From Patagioenas fasciata (Eukaryota; Chordata; Aves; Columbiformes; Columbidae), in contig NC_092523.1 in assembly GCF_037038585.1 (NCBI RefSeq), positions 32,527,501 to 32,591,500 on the forward strand: a stretch of DNA of 64,000 bases, read 5' to 3'. The translations under genes were made by a program, and so were the position numbers. The notes below the pieces were generated by a model. The model saw nothing but the letters and a program-made list of their open reading frames with translations, did not search any database and had not been told where the DNA came from. Below are positions 28,901 through 40,416 of this stretch, one piece after another; within the stretch, counting starts at the first letter, position 1; every line of letters begins with the position of its first letter.

Positions 28901-31900
28901 GCTTGGACTAGGTGATCTTTTGAGGTCCCTTCCAATCCCTAACATTCTGTGATTAGTGGCTCTAACTACCAGCTCTCACTGCGAACATAGAGAGGGAACT
29001 CAAGGGAAAAACACTATAGCACAGCCCCTATCATAAAGATTGCTTATTATCTACCACCTGCCCTGTACAGAGATTTACTACCCAGTGAGGCCTGCTACTA
29101 ACAATGTGAAGGTTCTAAAATTCCAGAGTTTTAAGGAAATACAGACCACATTGATACGTTCTCAACTTAATTGTGCGTTTTTCAAATGCTTTTAGATTAT
29201 GCACTTCTTATGATAAGAATCTTAACAATGCCAACATAAATATTGTAAAGTTTCAAGCTCATTTTTGGCATGCTAAAATAAATAGTCCCTAAGAAGCTGC
29301 AAATATGCATGAAAAATAGAAGTTAAAAACTTGAAATCAATATTATGCTGTGGTTTGTACACTTAACTTTGCCCTGCAGAGTGGGTGGGTGAGAAATGGC
29401 AGCAATTCTGATATGGTGATACCTAGCACTCATTTCACCCTGGTGCAAATACGGATACATGACAAGAGAGCTGGAATAACTTCAAAATTATGACATGCTG
29501 AGTGTATGCAAAGCAAGAAATAAATAGTTTTAGATTAATGGCTACAGTAAAATAGCCAAAGTGAACAGAACCTAATTTAGGGTACTTAATTTAAAACAGC
29601 CTGTAGAGTTTCAAATAGATATTAAGCAAATTTGATTTCAACATGGGGGAAAAGCCTTTGGATTTTTATGACACATTTTACAAACGTGACACGAGGTTTT
29701 GCATCAGTAACATTGTATCTGCAATTTTATATGAGCAAACAGAGGTTAGTAGCTATGGTGCTTGCACAAGAGCACAACTAGCACTGTAAAAGCAAAATCA
29801 GAGGGCAACCTTTTGGAAATCTGATAAGCAAGATCAAAGAAGCAGTAGTTCTAAATTGGTGCAACCTTATTGATAGAGCACCATTATTTACATTATCTAA
29901 GGATGCAGACCTGTAACATTTGCCATCCACATGGAAGCGCTGATATCACATTGAACTACAGAGAGATCTGAAGTAGCATACTGATGTGCGCCTCCAGTAG
30001 CATCCACATACTTTCATTTGTATCAGGTTCATGAACACTCTCACCAAAACGCTTCCTGTCACCTTCTTGCTGCATGGTGTTTTTTTTTTTTGTTTGTTTG
30101 TTCGGGTTTTTTTTTTGCCTTTTTTTTTTTTTCCTTCTATCTGAGCAGCTGATTCCATTCTGTAGCTTTCCATACAGCACAAACAGGGTTCTGGTTAGAC
30201 TGACTTCCGTGCAGTAACATTCATCAAAACACCAAGAATAAACTTTGTGAATTAAACTAACAGAATCTGCATTTTGAGACTCTGCTACATGCGCATTTTT
30301 TTCACAATTAAAAAAGCAGAGAAACTTCTGCTGCTGTCAAGGAACATCCATATAGACTGTGTAATGACTACGACATTTTATTTCTGATAGAAAGAACTGT
30401 TGCAGGCCCCTTTGTTTTTTTTTCACTAGGGAGGATGCAATGCACTTTAAACAAATAGACAAATGAACTAGAGACATTTCAAGAGAGTATTTGAAGATAA
30501 AAGAATATACGTCCATGAGTTCAGTAAAATGGTTCCTAGCCACCATGTTCCATTTGCCTGCAATCTTCAGTCACACCGAAAAGTTTGATGATCAGACTTT
30601 GCAGAACAACCCTGCAGTGCATCAGATGCTTGCTTTAATTAATACTTAACTGCAATCTAATATACATGGTGGAATAAAAGAATGGGCAAAACACATGTGG
30701 CAGGAGTAGCCAGTTTGTCAGCGACCTGTCTGAGAGGAAAAGGTTCAGCTGCCTCTCTAGGTTTGAGCTGCCCATGCCAGACTGCTTTGACAGCAGGTGG
30801 GTCTGCAAACTCACACTGTCTGCTTGCTGCTGGGTTCTGAGAAGCCATTGAGGTGCTTGACCACAAGGAGGAGCTGTACAGTAAGAGCCATGTTTACCAA
30901 ACACTAATATTTTTAGAAGAATAAACAAAGTAGCCAATGACCTAATATCCCTAGAGTCCTATCTTAAGAATACTCCCTTGAAAATCTTTTTTAGTTGTTC
31001 CTAGCTATACAAGAATCCTAGCATACACTCTTTTTCTTCTAGCAGGAAATGAGAAGCAAATACGTAAAATATATCAACATATAGAGACAAACTTGCTACA
31101 GTGTCTTAGAGGGATGCTATTTGATCATAAGCACTGGTTAATGTGTGACATGCTGCATATTACAAAGAAAGGATGCACTATTATGCAGTCTGTCCAGGGT
31201 GGATGTCTCAACTTGTATCTGCAGCTTCATATAAACCCTTCAGGAAAGATCTGTTGACTGGGAAATTCAGAAGAGGCTTCCTTGACAGGTCTCTGCAAAT
31301 TCTCAGACTAGTCCTGGGTGCATTCAGAAAATTATGGAGAAACCAAGAGCTGCACAGGTGGGTTGAGAGAGAGTGACTAAATAATTTAAAAAAAAAAAAA
31401 AAATAAAATTTCCAAGCTCACCCTCATGAGCAAATGCAAACTATAGAAAAAAGCTGTCTAAAAAACCCCCAGATTAATAGTCAGACCAAATATTAATCCT
31501 AATCATATTAACAGTGGCAAATGCCACACTTGCCAGTTTTACTGCAGCATTTGCTTATCGAGAAGGTTAGCCTGTATCAGCCTTAAGTCAGTACTCACAA
31601 CCTTTGAGAACATGGTAAAATACAATAGGAAAGATCTGGGTGATCCTAGAAATGGTGGCCCCTGTCGCCAGGCCCTTGTGATTTCATAGGCCAGACTTCA
31701 GGTGAGTTGTTGGTCTCTTTAACATGTCGCAAGGTCTGCACCACAAAGAGCTACCTTCAGTTTTGAGCCAATTTTCATCTGCTTTACAGACAACACACTC
31801 ATTATGGGGTGAACAGTAATATATCCACATTACACATAGCAGATCCCTGACAAAAACGATTTAAGCTCACGTTTCTGGTAAATAGTAAGCGACAATCAAG

Positions 31901-34030
31901 AGATCACCAGCCATACTGAATAACTACACCATGAGAAATAAATGACTGAGCAGAAAAAGAGTTTTGAAAATAGCCTACATATGAAAAGTACTGGTATCTG
32001 GTGCTTTGCTTTCTCTCCCTAACTCCAGCCTCCTCACTGATGTCTCTTTGTGTCAACTTCAGACAAATCCCATTACACTTTACTGCTGGGCAGCAAAATC
32101 ACAACTCTTATATTTGGAATTTCACACGTATTTTTCCCATTGGAGAATCACAAGTTTGCTGTATAACTTTTGAGTGGATCAATGCGGCTTTTAGATCTGC
32201 AGGTTACCAGACTCTTCTTTTAACATACTACTACATTTTTCAGAGGATAACTCTTTTAAAATCATTGGAGTTAAACTAGTGCACGGCTAGAGTAATATAG
32301 AAGTAAAATGTAACTTAGGGGTACAACTCAGCAGCTATAACATCTTGCTATTCGTTTTGTTAGATATGGAACTATTATGCTATTACTATGTTGAAATACT
32401 CAAAAAAAAGCGAACTTGATTGTTATTGTCTCCAGTGGACAGTAGTGCCCAGTGACTGAAACCAGACTGAACATAACCTGTTCCGTCTGTTTCAGTGAAG
32501 CAACTGTTTGTACTACACATTGACAAGCAATTATCTAACAACTGCTGACAGCTCCTCTCTTGGGCATGTGGTCCCATATTTAACCAGCTACTGCAATTAA
32601 CGTGCATTCACAATCTTTATTTCATTATTGTGTGAATTATTTAGCAGCTACTGACCTTCCATTAAAATTGATGACTCAGAATACTTTATGAAAACTATAA
32701 AAATATATTTTTTTTACTTGAGGTGTTATTTCCTGTAGTTTTAGAATCTGAATGCACTCCAAAAAATCTCTATTGCGGTTAGTGTTTTAATGAGATTTAA
32801 ATGTGAAAACTTAGAGAGAACATTCAGAATGCTCCCAGTTTTTAGTCACAGGGTCAGCTAAAGCCCAAAACATTCAAAAAAGAAATCAAAAGAAAGGAAA
32901 TGCATTCCATGGTAATGTCTTTTTTTTTTTTTTTTTTTAGTAGGCTTCTATAAAAATTAGTAATATTTTTCTCCACTGAGCAGAAGTAATCACAGAAGTA
33001 GGTGCTTCCTATTCTGTCCCTATAGAGCTACTTATCTGAACAAAAGGCTTCTATAAGATAATGTAAGCCACAAACAATGATGCTCACCTAGTTGTAAATT
33101 CAGCAACCACTTCCACCTAGGCAATTATGAATCAACAATTCAATCTCCTGGGTCCCCGTGAGTTAGGAACTGAATATCAAACTAGGAAGGACAGCCAAGA
33201 CAGGCACTGCAGGACTGGTGAGGTTATACGTATTTTAAGCAGGGGAGTAAGTGTGATTGTCTTAGGGGTTTTGTTGGAGAGGCAGAATACATAGCAGAAG
33301 GTTTGGGGAGCTAGAAGTGAAGGAGCTTTGATCATTGTTTTTTAGTGTGAATTATAGTATAATAACATGAGAAAAGTAAGAATATGACGCTGTGGATATT
33401 ATTTGGAAAAAAAATTGTATGGCAAGCAGACAAGGTAGAAAAGGATAGAAACATTCTTCATCCTGCATGTCAATGATCAGAAATATTACTGCTGCTGGGA
33501 CTGCTTCAGAAGTTCCTGGGTTTTGCCCTTCTGTAAGTATGCTGCTCTATTCTGAGTTAGCACTAGCCCTGAATGACAGTATAGCTGACTTATGTGCCTT
33601 CTGTACAATGTGCCTGTTAATGCATCATATGATACCTTTTTTAGGAAAGATATTCTATTGACTCCTATTAATACTTCATGTCAGATCCAGTAACAAACTG
33701 ACTAGATTACTTTCTTCAGTGCTGTTGCCCAGTCATTTATTTTCCATTGTGTATTTATCCATTTTTCCTCCTTCCTTATTGGAAACTTGTCCCCACTCAT
33801 GTGAGGTTATTTCCCCAGTCTTTCAGTTCCATTCCGAATTCTAATCTTTTCCATCAAAGGTTCTGCCATCCCATGTAGCTGAGATACGTTGTAAGCACAA
33901 TGGAGGACAAGGTATGACATATTTAGAAGAAACTCTATAGGCAAATTTAATTGCTAGAACTTACAGAACTGCCAGTGGCATCCATCAAGCTCGCTGCAAA
34001 GACAAAATCAATCATTATCAAAATTTTCAT
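16801..34030 (-). CDS. FGL1: FGL1, fibrinogen-like protein 1 (complete CDS in seven exons)
   Basis: CDS join, minus strand, in coding order: 34030-33965, 27666-27486, 25031-24872, 22806-22709, 21791-21703, 21016-20829, 16960-16801. Every intron is GT-AG. The intron phases (0,1,2,1,0,2) join to 942 nt, which is 313 residues plus TAA; human FGL1 is 312. Residues 1-22 are a signal-peptide-like start. Cys27 and the following Gln/Leu-rich helix to about residue 65 form the coiled-coil dimerisation region. About residues 80-311 are the fibrinogen C-terminal domain: Cys84/Cys113 and Cys249/Cys262 sit where the two conserved disulfides belong, the Asp-rich DRDNDN (239-244) is the calcium-site loop, and GWW motifs are at 256-258 and 291-293. 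The tail ending in [11 protein letters not shown] is diagnostic of FGL1. The known role is as a secreted liver protein, hepatocyte mitogen and soluble LAG-3 ligand. Oddities are an extra Cys205 and an Asp inside the signal hydrophobic core. Confidence 0.96.
16961..20828 (-). other. FGL1: FGL1 intron 6
   Basis: A 3.9-kb intron. It holds an A/C-rich simple stretch at about 17617-17652. No repeat family or further exon was recognised. Confidence 0.8.
20829..21016 (-). CDS. FGL1: FGL1 exon 6: calcium-binding loop region
   Basis: 188 nt, residues 199-260 plus two bases. It includes [30 protein letters not shown], the acidic DRDNDN loop, and GNCAEE followed by GWWFN. Cys205 (in MSCGEY) is not part of the two conserved disulfides. 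The acceptor is TTTTTCATTAG and the donor is ACAG|GTATTT. Confidence 0.96.
21497..21659 (-). mobile_element. CR1 LINE 3'-end fragment
   Basis: The plus strand begins with the reverse complement of a CR1 tail (AATCACAGAATG, GACCTCAAAAGATCAT, CAGTCCAATCCCCCTGCCAG). It runs through GGAGACTCCACAACCTCCC to GGGCAGCCTG, so the element is on the minus strand and 5'-truncated to about 160 bp. It lies in FGL1 intron 5, sense with the gene and about 43 bases past the exon 5 donor. Confidence 0.93.
21703..21791 (-). CDS. FGL1: FGL1 exon 5: fibrinogen domain
   Basis: 89 nt, completing residue 169 and encoding residues 170-198 ([20 protein letters not shown] and onward). The acceptor is TTTCTTAAG and the donor is GAG|GTAATG, phase 0. 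A CR1 fragment starts about 43 bases past the donor. Confidence 0.96.
22709..22806 (-). CDS. FGL1: FGL1 exon 4: fibrinogen domain
   Basis: 98 nt, residues 136-168 plus one base. It encodes [12 protein letters not shown] and [16 protein letters not shown], the classic EYWLGN motif of fibrinogen domains. The acceptor is CTTTTCAG and the donor is CAAG|GTAAG. A CR1 tail begins about 70 bases outside its acceptor. Confidence 0.97.
22876..23325 (-). mobile_element. CR1 LINE 3' fragment, about 450 bp
   Basis: The plus strand shows TCATAGATCACAGAATAATT, TCTAGTCCAACATCCCATG, GGGATGGAGACTGCACA, AAAAAGTTTTTCCTTATATC, CACCACTGTGAAGAGCCTG and CAGGGCAAGGGCTCCAGCCC. All belong to the complement of CR1 3' regions. 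The 450-bp copy is more diverged than the other CR1s here, suggesting an older insertion. It sits in FGL1 intron 3, about 70 bases outside the exon 4 acceptor. The left boundary is good; the right one is approximate. Confidence 0.9.
24872..25031 (-). CDS. FGL1: FGL1 exon 3: start of fibrinogen domain
   Basis: 160 nt, residues 83-135 plus two bases. It holds the conserved opening of the fibrinogen-related domain ([19 protein letters not shown]), then [20 protein letters not shown] with the partner cysteine. The acceptor is GTGAGCAG and the donor is TAG|GTAAGTAG. Confidence 0.97.
25032..27485 (-). other. FGL1: FGL1 intron 2
   Basis: A 2.5-kb intron with no recognised repeat. A 65-codon plus-strand frame at 26711-26908 resembles nothing I know and has no supporting splice or start context. 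Confidence 0.75.
27486..27666 (-). CDS. FGL1: FGL1 exon 2: coiled-coil segment
   Basis: 181 nt, residues 23-82 plus one base. It starts [13 protein letters not shown] and ends [16 protein letters not shown]. The heptad-like Leu/Gln pattern and Cys27 correspond to the oligomerisation region of FGL1. The acceptor is TGCTCTCTAG and the donor is CAG|GTTAGA, a weaker but GT-type site. Confidence 0.95.
27905..28645 (-). mobile_element. CR1 reverse-transcriptase ORF fragment, inverted part of a composite
   Basis: Read on the minus strand, this encodes the CR1 ORF2 segment around the start of the reverse transcriptase domain. It includes [60 protein letters not shown] and [20 protein letters not shown]. 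The frame is open from about 28494 to past 27905 and continues upstream in the CR1 protein. The element therefore lacks its N-terminus, most of the RT (no YxDD region) and its own 3' tail, so it cannot be active. Homology fades near 27905. On the right it abuts a plus-strand CR1 tail. It lies in FGL1 intron 1. Confidence 0.92.
28656..28954 (+). mobile_element. CR1 LINE 3' end, plus strand
   Basis: This runs from GGAGCCGGGCTCTTCT through CAGTGGTAGGACAAGGGG, CAAACTGGAACACAAGAGG and GAGACATTCAAAACCTGCCT. It ends in CAATCCCTAACATTCTGTGATT, the CR1 3' terminus. The intact tail marks the true insertion end. It lies head-to-head with the minus-strand CR1 segment just upstream, and together they may be one twin-primed insertion. 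Confidence 0.93.
28955..33964 (-). other. FGL1: FGL1 intron 1 (remainder)
   Basis: About 5 kb of AT-rich intron. It contains T-runs at about 30081-30132 and 32920-32938 and an A-run at 31388-31403. No gene or recognised transposon was found. The A-run follows about 200 bases of unremarkable sequence and could mark an old retrocopy, but nothing identifiable precedes it. Confidence 0.65.
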
Positions 34031-34040
34031 TATTTGGAAG
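33965..34040 (-). CDS. FGL1: FGL1 exon with start codon and signal peptide
   Basis: The ATG is the complement of 34028-34030, with A at -3. It opens 22 codons starting [14 protein letters not shown], a short hydrophobic leader, and ends at a consensus donor (TCT|GTAAGT) in phase 0. Ten bases before the ATG is a good acceptor (TTTGTTCCTTTACTTCACAG), so at least one upstream, presumably noncoding, exon must exist. An Asp at residue 8 interrupts the hydrophobic core. The reading frame stays open from the acceptor to the ATG. Confidence 0.88.
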
Positions 34041-36800
34041 CTGTGAAGTAAAGGAACAAATGAAAAACTAGTTAACTCAAATATTAAATACATTGATCTG
34101 ACATCTTAAATGTTATTTGAAATAACTTTTTTAACCTATAATTATTTTCTTATGTATTGTAAATATAATGTATATTTAGGCTTCATTACAAATGTCTAAA
34201 AGAGTCTGACCAAGTACAACTCCAAAACCCAGTAAAAACATGATTTATCCACTTTGTGTCAGAGCTCTACATTTATTTTTGGAAAGCTATTCAAGATTTA
34301 AACCTATGCATTTTATTGTGAAACAAGACAAGAGCAAAATAACATTTTAAAATACTCTGAAAAGCAGAGCAACATTCTTTGTTGGTCCTTTAAAGTTGGG
34401 AGAAAGCTCTCTGTTATATTCCAGTAATTAAAATCTGAATTGGGCTAGTTGTCCTTGAAATAAAGAAGATTTGTGGAACTTTTGTGTGCCAAGAGAGGAT
34501 GGAGGTAATTCTATTGTTATAACTTTGGGGAAAAATGCATAATAGTTATCAACTCTTATGCTAACAGTGACAAGGATGACATCTTTCAACCAACAGCTAT
34601 GCATGCTTTGTACTGTATGATGCACAGCAATTTAAATCCTCTTATTTCATATGAAAATTATTTTATATGCCAAAACAATCACCATTGTATCTCAGTGCCT
34701 TGGAAGCATTAACTGATAAAACTTCACAGTTTTGTGTAAGGTAGATAGGTCCTAATCAGCTCACAAATGAGAAACCAAGGCATCTGATTACTAAAATATT
34801 TACCTACGTTATATATGAACCAATTCTATATCGATTCGATAAACTGCTGCAAGCTATCAAGTGAGGAATGTTGTGGTTTTTTTTAACGTAAAATATTTTC
34901 ATTTAGCATATGCTAATGCCTGTTTAAACCAAAATATGTGTCCACTCTGCTTTTTCTACTTACTAAATAAAATCAGCCAACTACATGTTAAAATATTGGC
35001 GATTAGACAAAGCATAAGACCTGTAATAGAGATTAATGATTCAATGTCAGCATGTGCCTATCAAAACACCAACTTTATGGAACTCAGGTTTCTACAGGAA
35101 TTAATAGAAAACACCAGTAAAACTTCGACAGACTGTGCTTTTTTCCTGTACAAACATAAGCAAGGTCTTGTGTGAGGTATGTTTTTAAGTTCTTGTAAAA
35201 TTGGACAAGTCTAACTTTATGTTCACCAATCTCTGAAAACCTCATGCAAGACTACAAATTACAGCCCAGCCAAATTTCAGGTTTTCAACACCTGCCTATA
35301 AAATACTTAGGATGCTTTTTTAAATAAAAGTTGTCTTATTTAAGTAAGCAGCATTTTTTTTATTTTTAGAAAGCATAGAGTTGTGAGGCCCAAGTATATC
35401 TGTATAAAGGTTGTTCTACCACTTTTGCACTGGACTGATGCAGACAGAAGGTGTTGAGGTACTCTGCACCCATTGACTCATGTTACAGAGAGCTCAGAAG
35501 GTTTTTTTTAAACATTTTGAACATATGTAACACCTACTGCTAAGCCGCAAAGCACTATACTAAGCTGATGTCCAAGGATTCCAAAGGAATCCATTAAAAA
35601 TTACCTATAAAATGTTTCTTGAGTAGAAAGTATGAACTGAAAATCTTAGGCTAAGTTATTTCTACGCCACAAAATTTCAAGCTGTAAGTTGTTCTTCGTG
35701 CTAACCAAATAAATGTTACATCATTTGAATTAAAAAGTTTACTATAATTCAATGCAACAAGTTCTCTTACTATTTGAAGGGGTAAATCCTATGAATTTCA
35801 GGCTTAAAAACAGAGGGGGATGTGAGAATCTGCAAGACTTCCCTAGCATTGAATTCTATTATTAATTCAGATTTCAGAAGTTTCTGCCATGATAAAACAT
35901 GCACTTTCACCTTACGACAGTGGTAAATATGGCTACTGCAGCCACCACTGTTTTGAAAGCAGCTGTTACCATCTGTTGCAATGACACTGTCTGTGAAAGG
36001 AGTGACCAAAGAACACATCAGCTATCTGGAAAACCTGCAAATGATCTATCTCTGATAACTGCTGTCTTGCCTCCACGCAAATTGTAAATATGTTTTCTAG
36101 GAGAGAAGCAACTATATTTTTTTCACTGGAAGATTCACACTTAACTGTTCTGCTTCATTCTTTGTTGCTGTCATTATAAAAGCACACTGTTCTCCCTCTC
36201 ATCAGTCTGAATATTCAAACTGTTCTATCATGATTCCACTGACTGTGAATGCCTGAATACCACGATCAATCTTAAAAGAGTTTCACAGCTTTACAACTAC
36301 ACTATTCTTATTTTTCTAAAAAAGACTATCAAGTAAATCTTGCTTACTGTTCAGAGAAATTTATGTTAGAAATAAACTAAACTAAACTAAACTAATAAGA
36401 CTATCAGGCAAAATCAAGGCAGATCACATCCCTTACAGCATGTGCAAGCTACTACGAGCAAGCTGCACAAAAAGAATGAGGAATTGAGAAGTGCAGAGTG
36501 TGTGCAGTTGGTTTGGTTTGTCACTTTCAGATGAAGTCACCTTTCTATTTAAATGGTGCCTCTTTCTAAAGCATGTTCCTGTTGTGGGGAACTTCATAAG
36601 GGCTGCACTTGGAATACAACGTCGCATGTATCAGCTTTAGCGCTGAACTAAGATATGCTCAAAAGACATATTGAAATAGAGGAATAGTCTAATAAATAAA
36701 ATTCTAAATGTGATTATTTAAATACATTGCTGAAGATACTTTAATCCTGGAATTTAATTTCTAAGAAAGGAAGCTGGACTGTAAACCCAAGATGGATTAC
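34041..36800. other. FGL1 upstream sequence
   Basis: This is the intron or promoter region upstream of the FGL1 start exon. No coding sequence was recognised. A short pentanucleotide repeat lies near 36373-36395. If the candidate exon at 36801-36862 is used, this whole stretch is intron. Confidence 0.5.
36373..36395. repeat. (TAAAC)n pentanucleotide microsatellite
   Basis: About four and a half tandem copies of TAAAC. Confidence 0.8.
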
Positions 36801-36862
36801 CGATCCTGTAGTGTATCCGATCCCACAGCTGCAATCACAGAAGATTCACTGAGCAGTCGGCC
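36801..36862 (-). other. FGL1: Candidate upstream exon of FGL1 (62 nt)
   Basis: On the minus strand a pyrimidine-rich acceptor (TTTTCTTACCATTGTAG) precedes 62 nt that end at CG|GTAATC. Read in phase 0, the segment is open and translates as GRLLSESSVIAAVGSDTLQD plus two bases. Those two bases join in phase with the acceptor of the FGL1 signal-peptide exon. Seen directly: splice-like sites and an open frame. Inferred: that it is an exon at all, and whether it is coding or 5' UTR. The plus strand of the same interval also has an ATG-to-donor frame, so the strand assignment is not fully secure. Confidence 0.4.
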
Positions 36863-39800
36863 CTACAATGGTAAGAAAAGTGGTAAATAGGGTCAAGCCC
36901 CATATATGTTCAAAGCGCTTCGCACACACTAACTGAACCAACAGGTTCAATCTTGGAATTAATGTGGGTAACTGTTTACTTAGTTTTCCACATTCCTACA
37001 AAAATTTTCATAAAAGGTTGTAAGTGTACATCCATGCTCTTTGGTAATATGGAAAGCTAAAATTCCATTCCAGCGAAGCACAGAATCTTGCTATAGGAAG
37101 ACTGCTTTGAAAGTCAGTTTCTTAAACTGATTTCTCCACTCATTTAAATATTTGCCCTTGTTGTTATATAGCTATTTAAAATGCCTTATCCAGAAATGTA
37201 TGTGCAGGGTAAAATAATTAAAAATATAGGGAGAATTCAACCGCTGATAAAAGTTCTCCCACAAGGCAATAAAAACACTCACTCAAAAAAACTGCGAAAC
37301 AAATACAAATCTTAATCCATGTCACAGGCTAAAACAATTGCATAATTTAGCAAATATTTTTGTGTTGTTGATGCTAGTCAATCCAAAGAGTTAGTAAGTG
37401 CTGAGAGACCTGCAAGACACTTATTATGTTGGTTTTACAAAACAAAACAAAAAAAATCAAAAAACAAATTTGTGCAGGGGAGATCCCCTTTCCAGGAAAA
37501 CCTTAATCTCAGACAACAGACACGTGGGTTAATTATCACACATCATAATAGAGTGAGAAAAACTAAGTGTCATATTTTCAAGTTGAAAGCACAAGCCCTT
37601 AACAGCTAACTGAAAAAAAGAATAACTTTCTGATTTAAAAAAATGAAGTTTAAGAACAACTCTGTTGAAACCTTGAAATTTTATCCATATGATTACTCAT
37701 TTACTATTCCAAGATTACAGCTGGAATGTTTACATGCATGGCTGTGCAGAAAGATTTCTCCAAAGCTATGGAACAAAAATTCTATATTTTTCTTTCTCTG
37801 TGCCTGGGCTTTCTTTAAAAGCTACTCGGACAATCAGTACTATGTTCAAATTTACCACAGATTTGATATTTGTCCAAATCTTTCAATAACAAGTTACTAA
37901 ATAGATTTGATGACATTAAAGAAACTCCGTGCTATGAAAATATTGAACTGTCAGCCTGTCTTCTTGTTCTTGAATTCCGGAGACAGCAAAGTAGATAGAA
38001 TTCAGGTGCCTATTTCTATTTGTATAGTGTTAATAAGAATGGCATCGTGAATAAATACAATAATAAAAGAGAAGCTGCCAAAAGGACAGGTAATGACTTG
38101 AAAGATTTTTGCTTGCTTTCTTTCATCTACAGACAAACATTATTATAAATTTAGAAACAACAGATTTGAATATGAGGTTTATTAACTAACTAGGTATTTT
38201 ATCAAAATAGCTAGATCCTGCTAAAGCATTCATACATCGTTAGCAACATTGCACCAGTTATTTGACCTTCAAAAAGTGTTACTTTTACACTGTAACTATA
38301 GCAATTACCCCAAATTCTTCCTTCTTCCCTCACACGTACCTAAAATGTTTACCTTTACCCTCTGGACAGAACTCTAAGTTGTTAAATCTTCTTAAGCTGA
38401 TGCAAAGAATTCCAGAGCCCTTCCCAGGCTGCGATTGTTTTTGCTATTAAATTCTGTAGAGTTGAGGCTTACAGCTGCTATGAGTCACTGGGCAGGAATG
38501 TTACTGAGAAGTTGCAGTTATCAAGACTAAATTGCAACGTAAGAAGAAGACGGTAATTTGTGCCTCACACAACACTTCTGAAATAAAAGCAGAGCAAAAA
38601 TAACAAAGGATCATCCATTCCCTTTCACTGATCTGATGCAGGAAAGTGCTCTCAGCATCATATTCACCTATCTAGTCCAGAGCTTTCCTGAATTGGAGCC
38701 TAAATCTCTTGGGCTTCAGAAGTATAGAGTGAGCATAACTGACTCAGCTGATTTATAAATAAAACATAATCACTCAGACTGGAAGTTACATGCTAGAGGT
38801 GATAAAGTAAAAATAAATCTGCTAAAAAAACCCCAAAGTAACAAACATAGTACGGACATGGCTAAAGGGAACAAGGAATAAAAAAGGACAAAGAATCTTG
38901 TCTGATATAAGTCAGTATTTTTAGCTAAATTGGAAGGCACTCAGAAGCACATGATCTCCGTGACTTGGTTAGACAAAATCAGTTTCTGCATAAGAGTTTT
39001 AGAGCCAAATACATGAAAGAATGTTTAAAGCCACAACTTATTTTCCCTCCTTCCATGTTGGCTCTTCCAAAAAAGTTCAATAAGTGAATATGCTTAAAAG
39101 GAATGCTTCCGGAAGAAGCAATACAGAACAAAAGCTTTATATTCCACAATATAAATATTCACACGATCAACTTCCTTTTGAAGACTAATACTTGTAGCAC
39201 AATTCCTCTGAATAATTTCTGGTATATTATTTGGAATCTGTTTACCTGGCAGTATTTCTTTTTACTAATTACATTATGAATTAACTTCATTTTTTGAATT
39301 TCAAACATTTAATCATTGCAATAAATTTCTCATGAGTAGCCTAGGCTAAGAATCATTCAAAAATTCAAAATCATTCAGTAAGTAATTTCACTGGGTATCT
39401 TACTATGGCTAATGATTTTTGCACGAACGGAGATACCTGTTCATAGAGAGACTCTTAGCTCTTAACTGATCATTACTTAGTGGGCGGGCTCTGAATTTAT
39501 AAAGTGGAAAAAAGGTATGGTATTTTAAACACAGAGTTATAATGTAAACACTTTGTTGAGGGTTACAAGTAGATTCTCCATCACTTGAAGTCTTTAAACA
39601 AAGACTAGATGGCTAAAATATATGGCTGTGGTTCAGTTAAACAAGAATTATACACAGCATCAAGTAAGAGATTCGTGTTATTCAAGAAGTTTATAGGCTG
39701 CCCATCATCAGAATGATGTTGCAAGAATACACATAGTAAGCAGAAGGATCTCAAAGAGCATACAAACGGAAGTCATATAAGCACAAAAGGAAGAGATGTC

Positions 39801-40194
39801 TGTCTCGGACCTGTTGGATGCACCCAATACTGAAAACTGACACATATCATAGACCTCAATGTGGTCAGTAAAGACCTGGCTGTTCACACACATCTTATTC
39901 AAATTTGCTGTTCTTGAGAGAGTTCTCAAAGAGTGAAGCAAAATATTGCAAAGATCATTAATTACTCTTTGATCAGTTTTTTGACAAAAGTATGTATAAG
40001 GATAAAATGCTGTTCCTCATTTCTACGCTAAATCATGTTTATTACTTCCTACAAGCAAGGTAAAAACAGTCAGTTCTATTAAATCCATATCTTTTGTGAA
40101 TGTCTAGAAGAAAGAGAGAGCACTCTCAGCTGAGTGCCTCCCCAGGTATTTTACCTGACAGAAGTTAAACAGCTTTGGGTAATACCAAACATGG
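36863..40194. other. FGL1-PCM1 spacer, no gene recognised
   Basis: AT-rich sequence without recognised repeats or coding regions. An HNF1-like half-site in context (GTTAATTATCA from 37528) directly follows an E-box (CACGTG at 37521). FGL1 is known to be under HNF1 control in human liver cells, but a match of this quality is expected by chance and is only noted. Confidence 0.45.
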
Positions 40195-40416
40195 GTAGGG
40201 GCTGCACGATGAGTCAATGGAGAGCAGCCCTGCAGAGGACTTGGTGGATGAAAAACTGAATATAAGACAGCAATGTGGTCTCAGAGCCAAGAAAACCAAT
40301 TGTATCCTGGGCTGCATCAAAAGAAGTGTGACCTGCAGGTTGAGGGAGATGATTCTCCCCCTCTGCTCCAGTCCCGTGAGACCTCACCTGTAGTCACTGT
40401 GTTCAGCCTTGGGGCT
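40195..40416 (+). mobile_element. CR1 LINE ORF2 C-terminal fragment
   Basis: A degraded plus-strand CR1 piece. GATGAGTCAATGGAGAGCAG and GAGGACTTGGTGGATGAAAA lead into a segment whose translation is recognisably the CR1 ORF2 carboxyl end: LVDEKLN, CILGCIKRSV, REMILPLCSS, VRPHL. It has lost its 3' UTR and tail and is interrupted by substitutions and small indels. It is a dead fragment in the FGL1-PCM1 spacer. Confidence 0.88.

Noticed and set aside
31173..31403. Possible retrocopy ending in a 16-A run
   Set aside because: No recognisable parent gene, no target duplication that I could see, and A-runs are common here.
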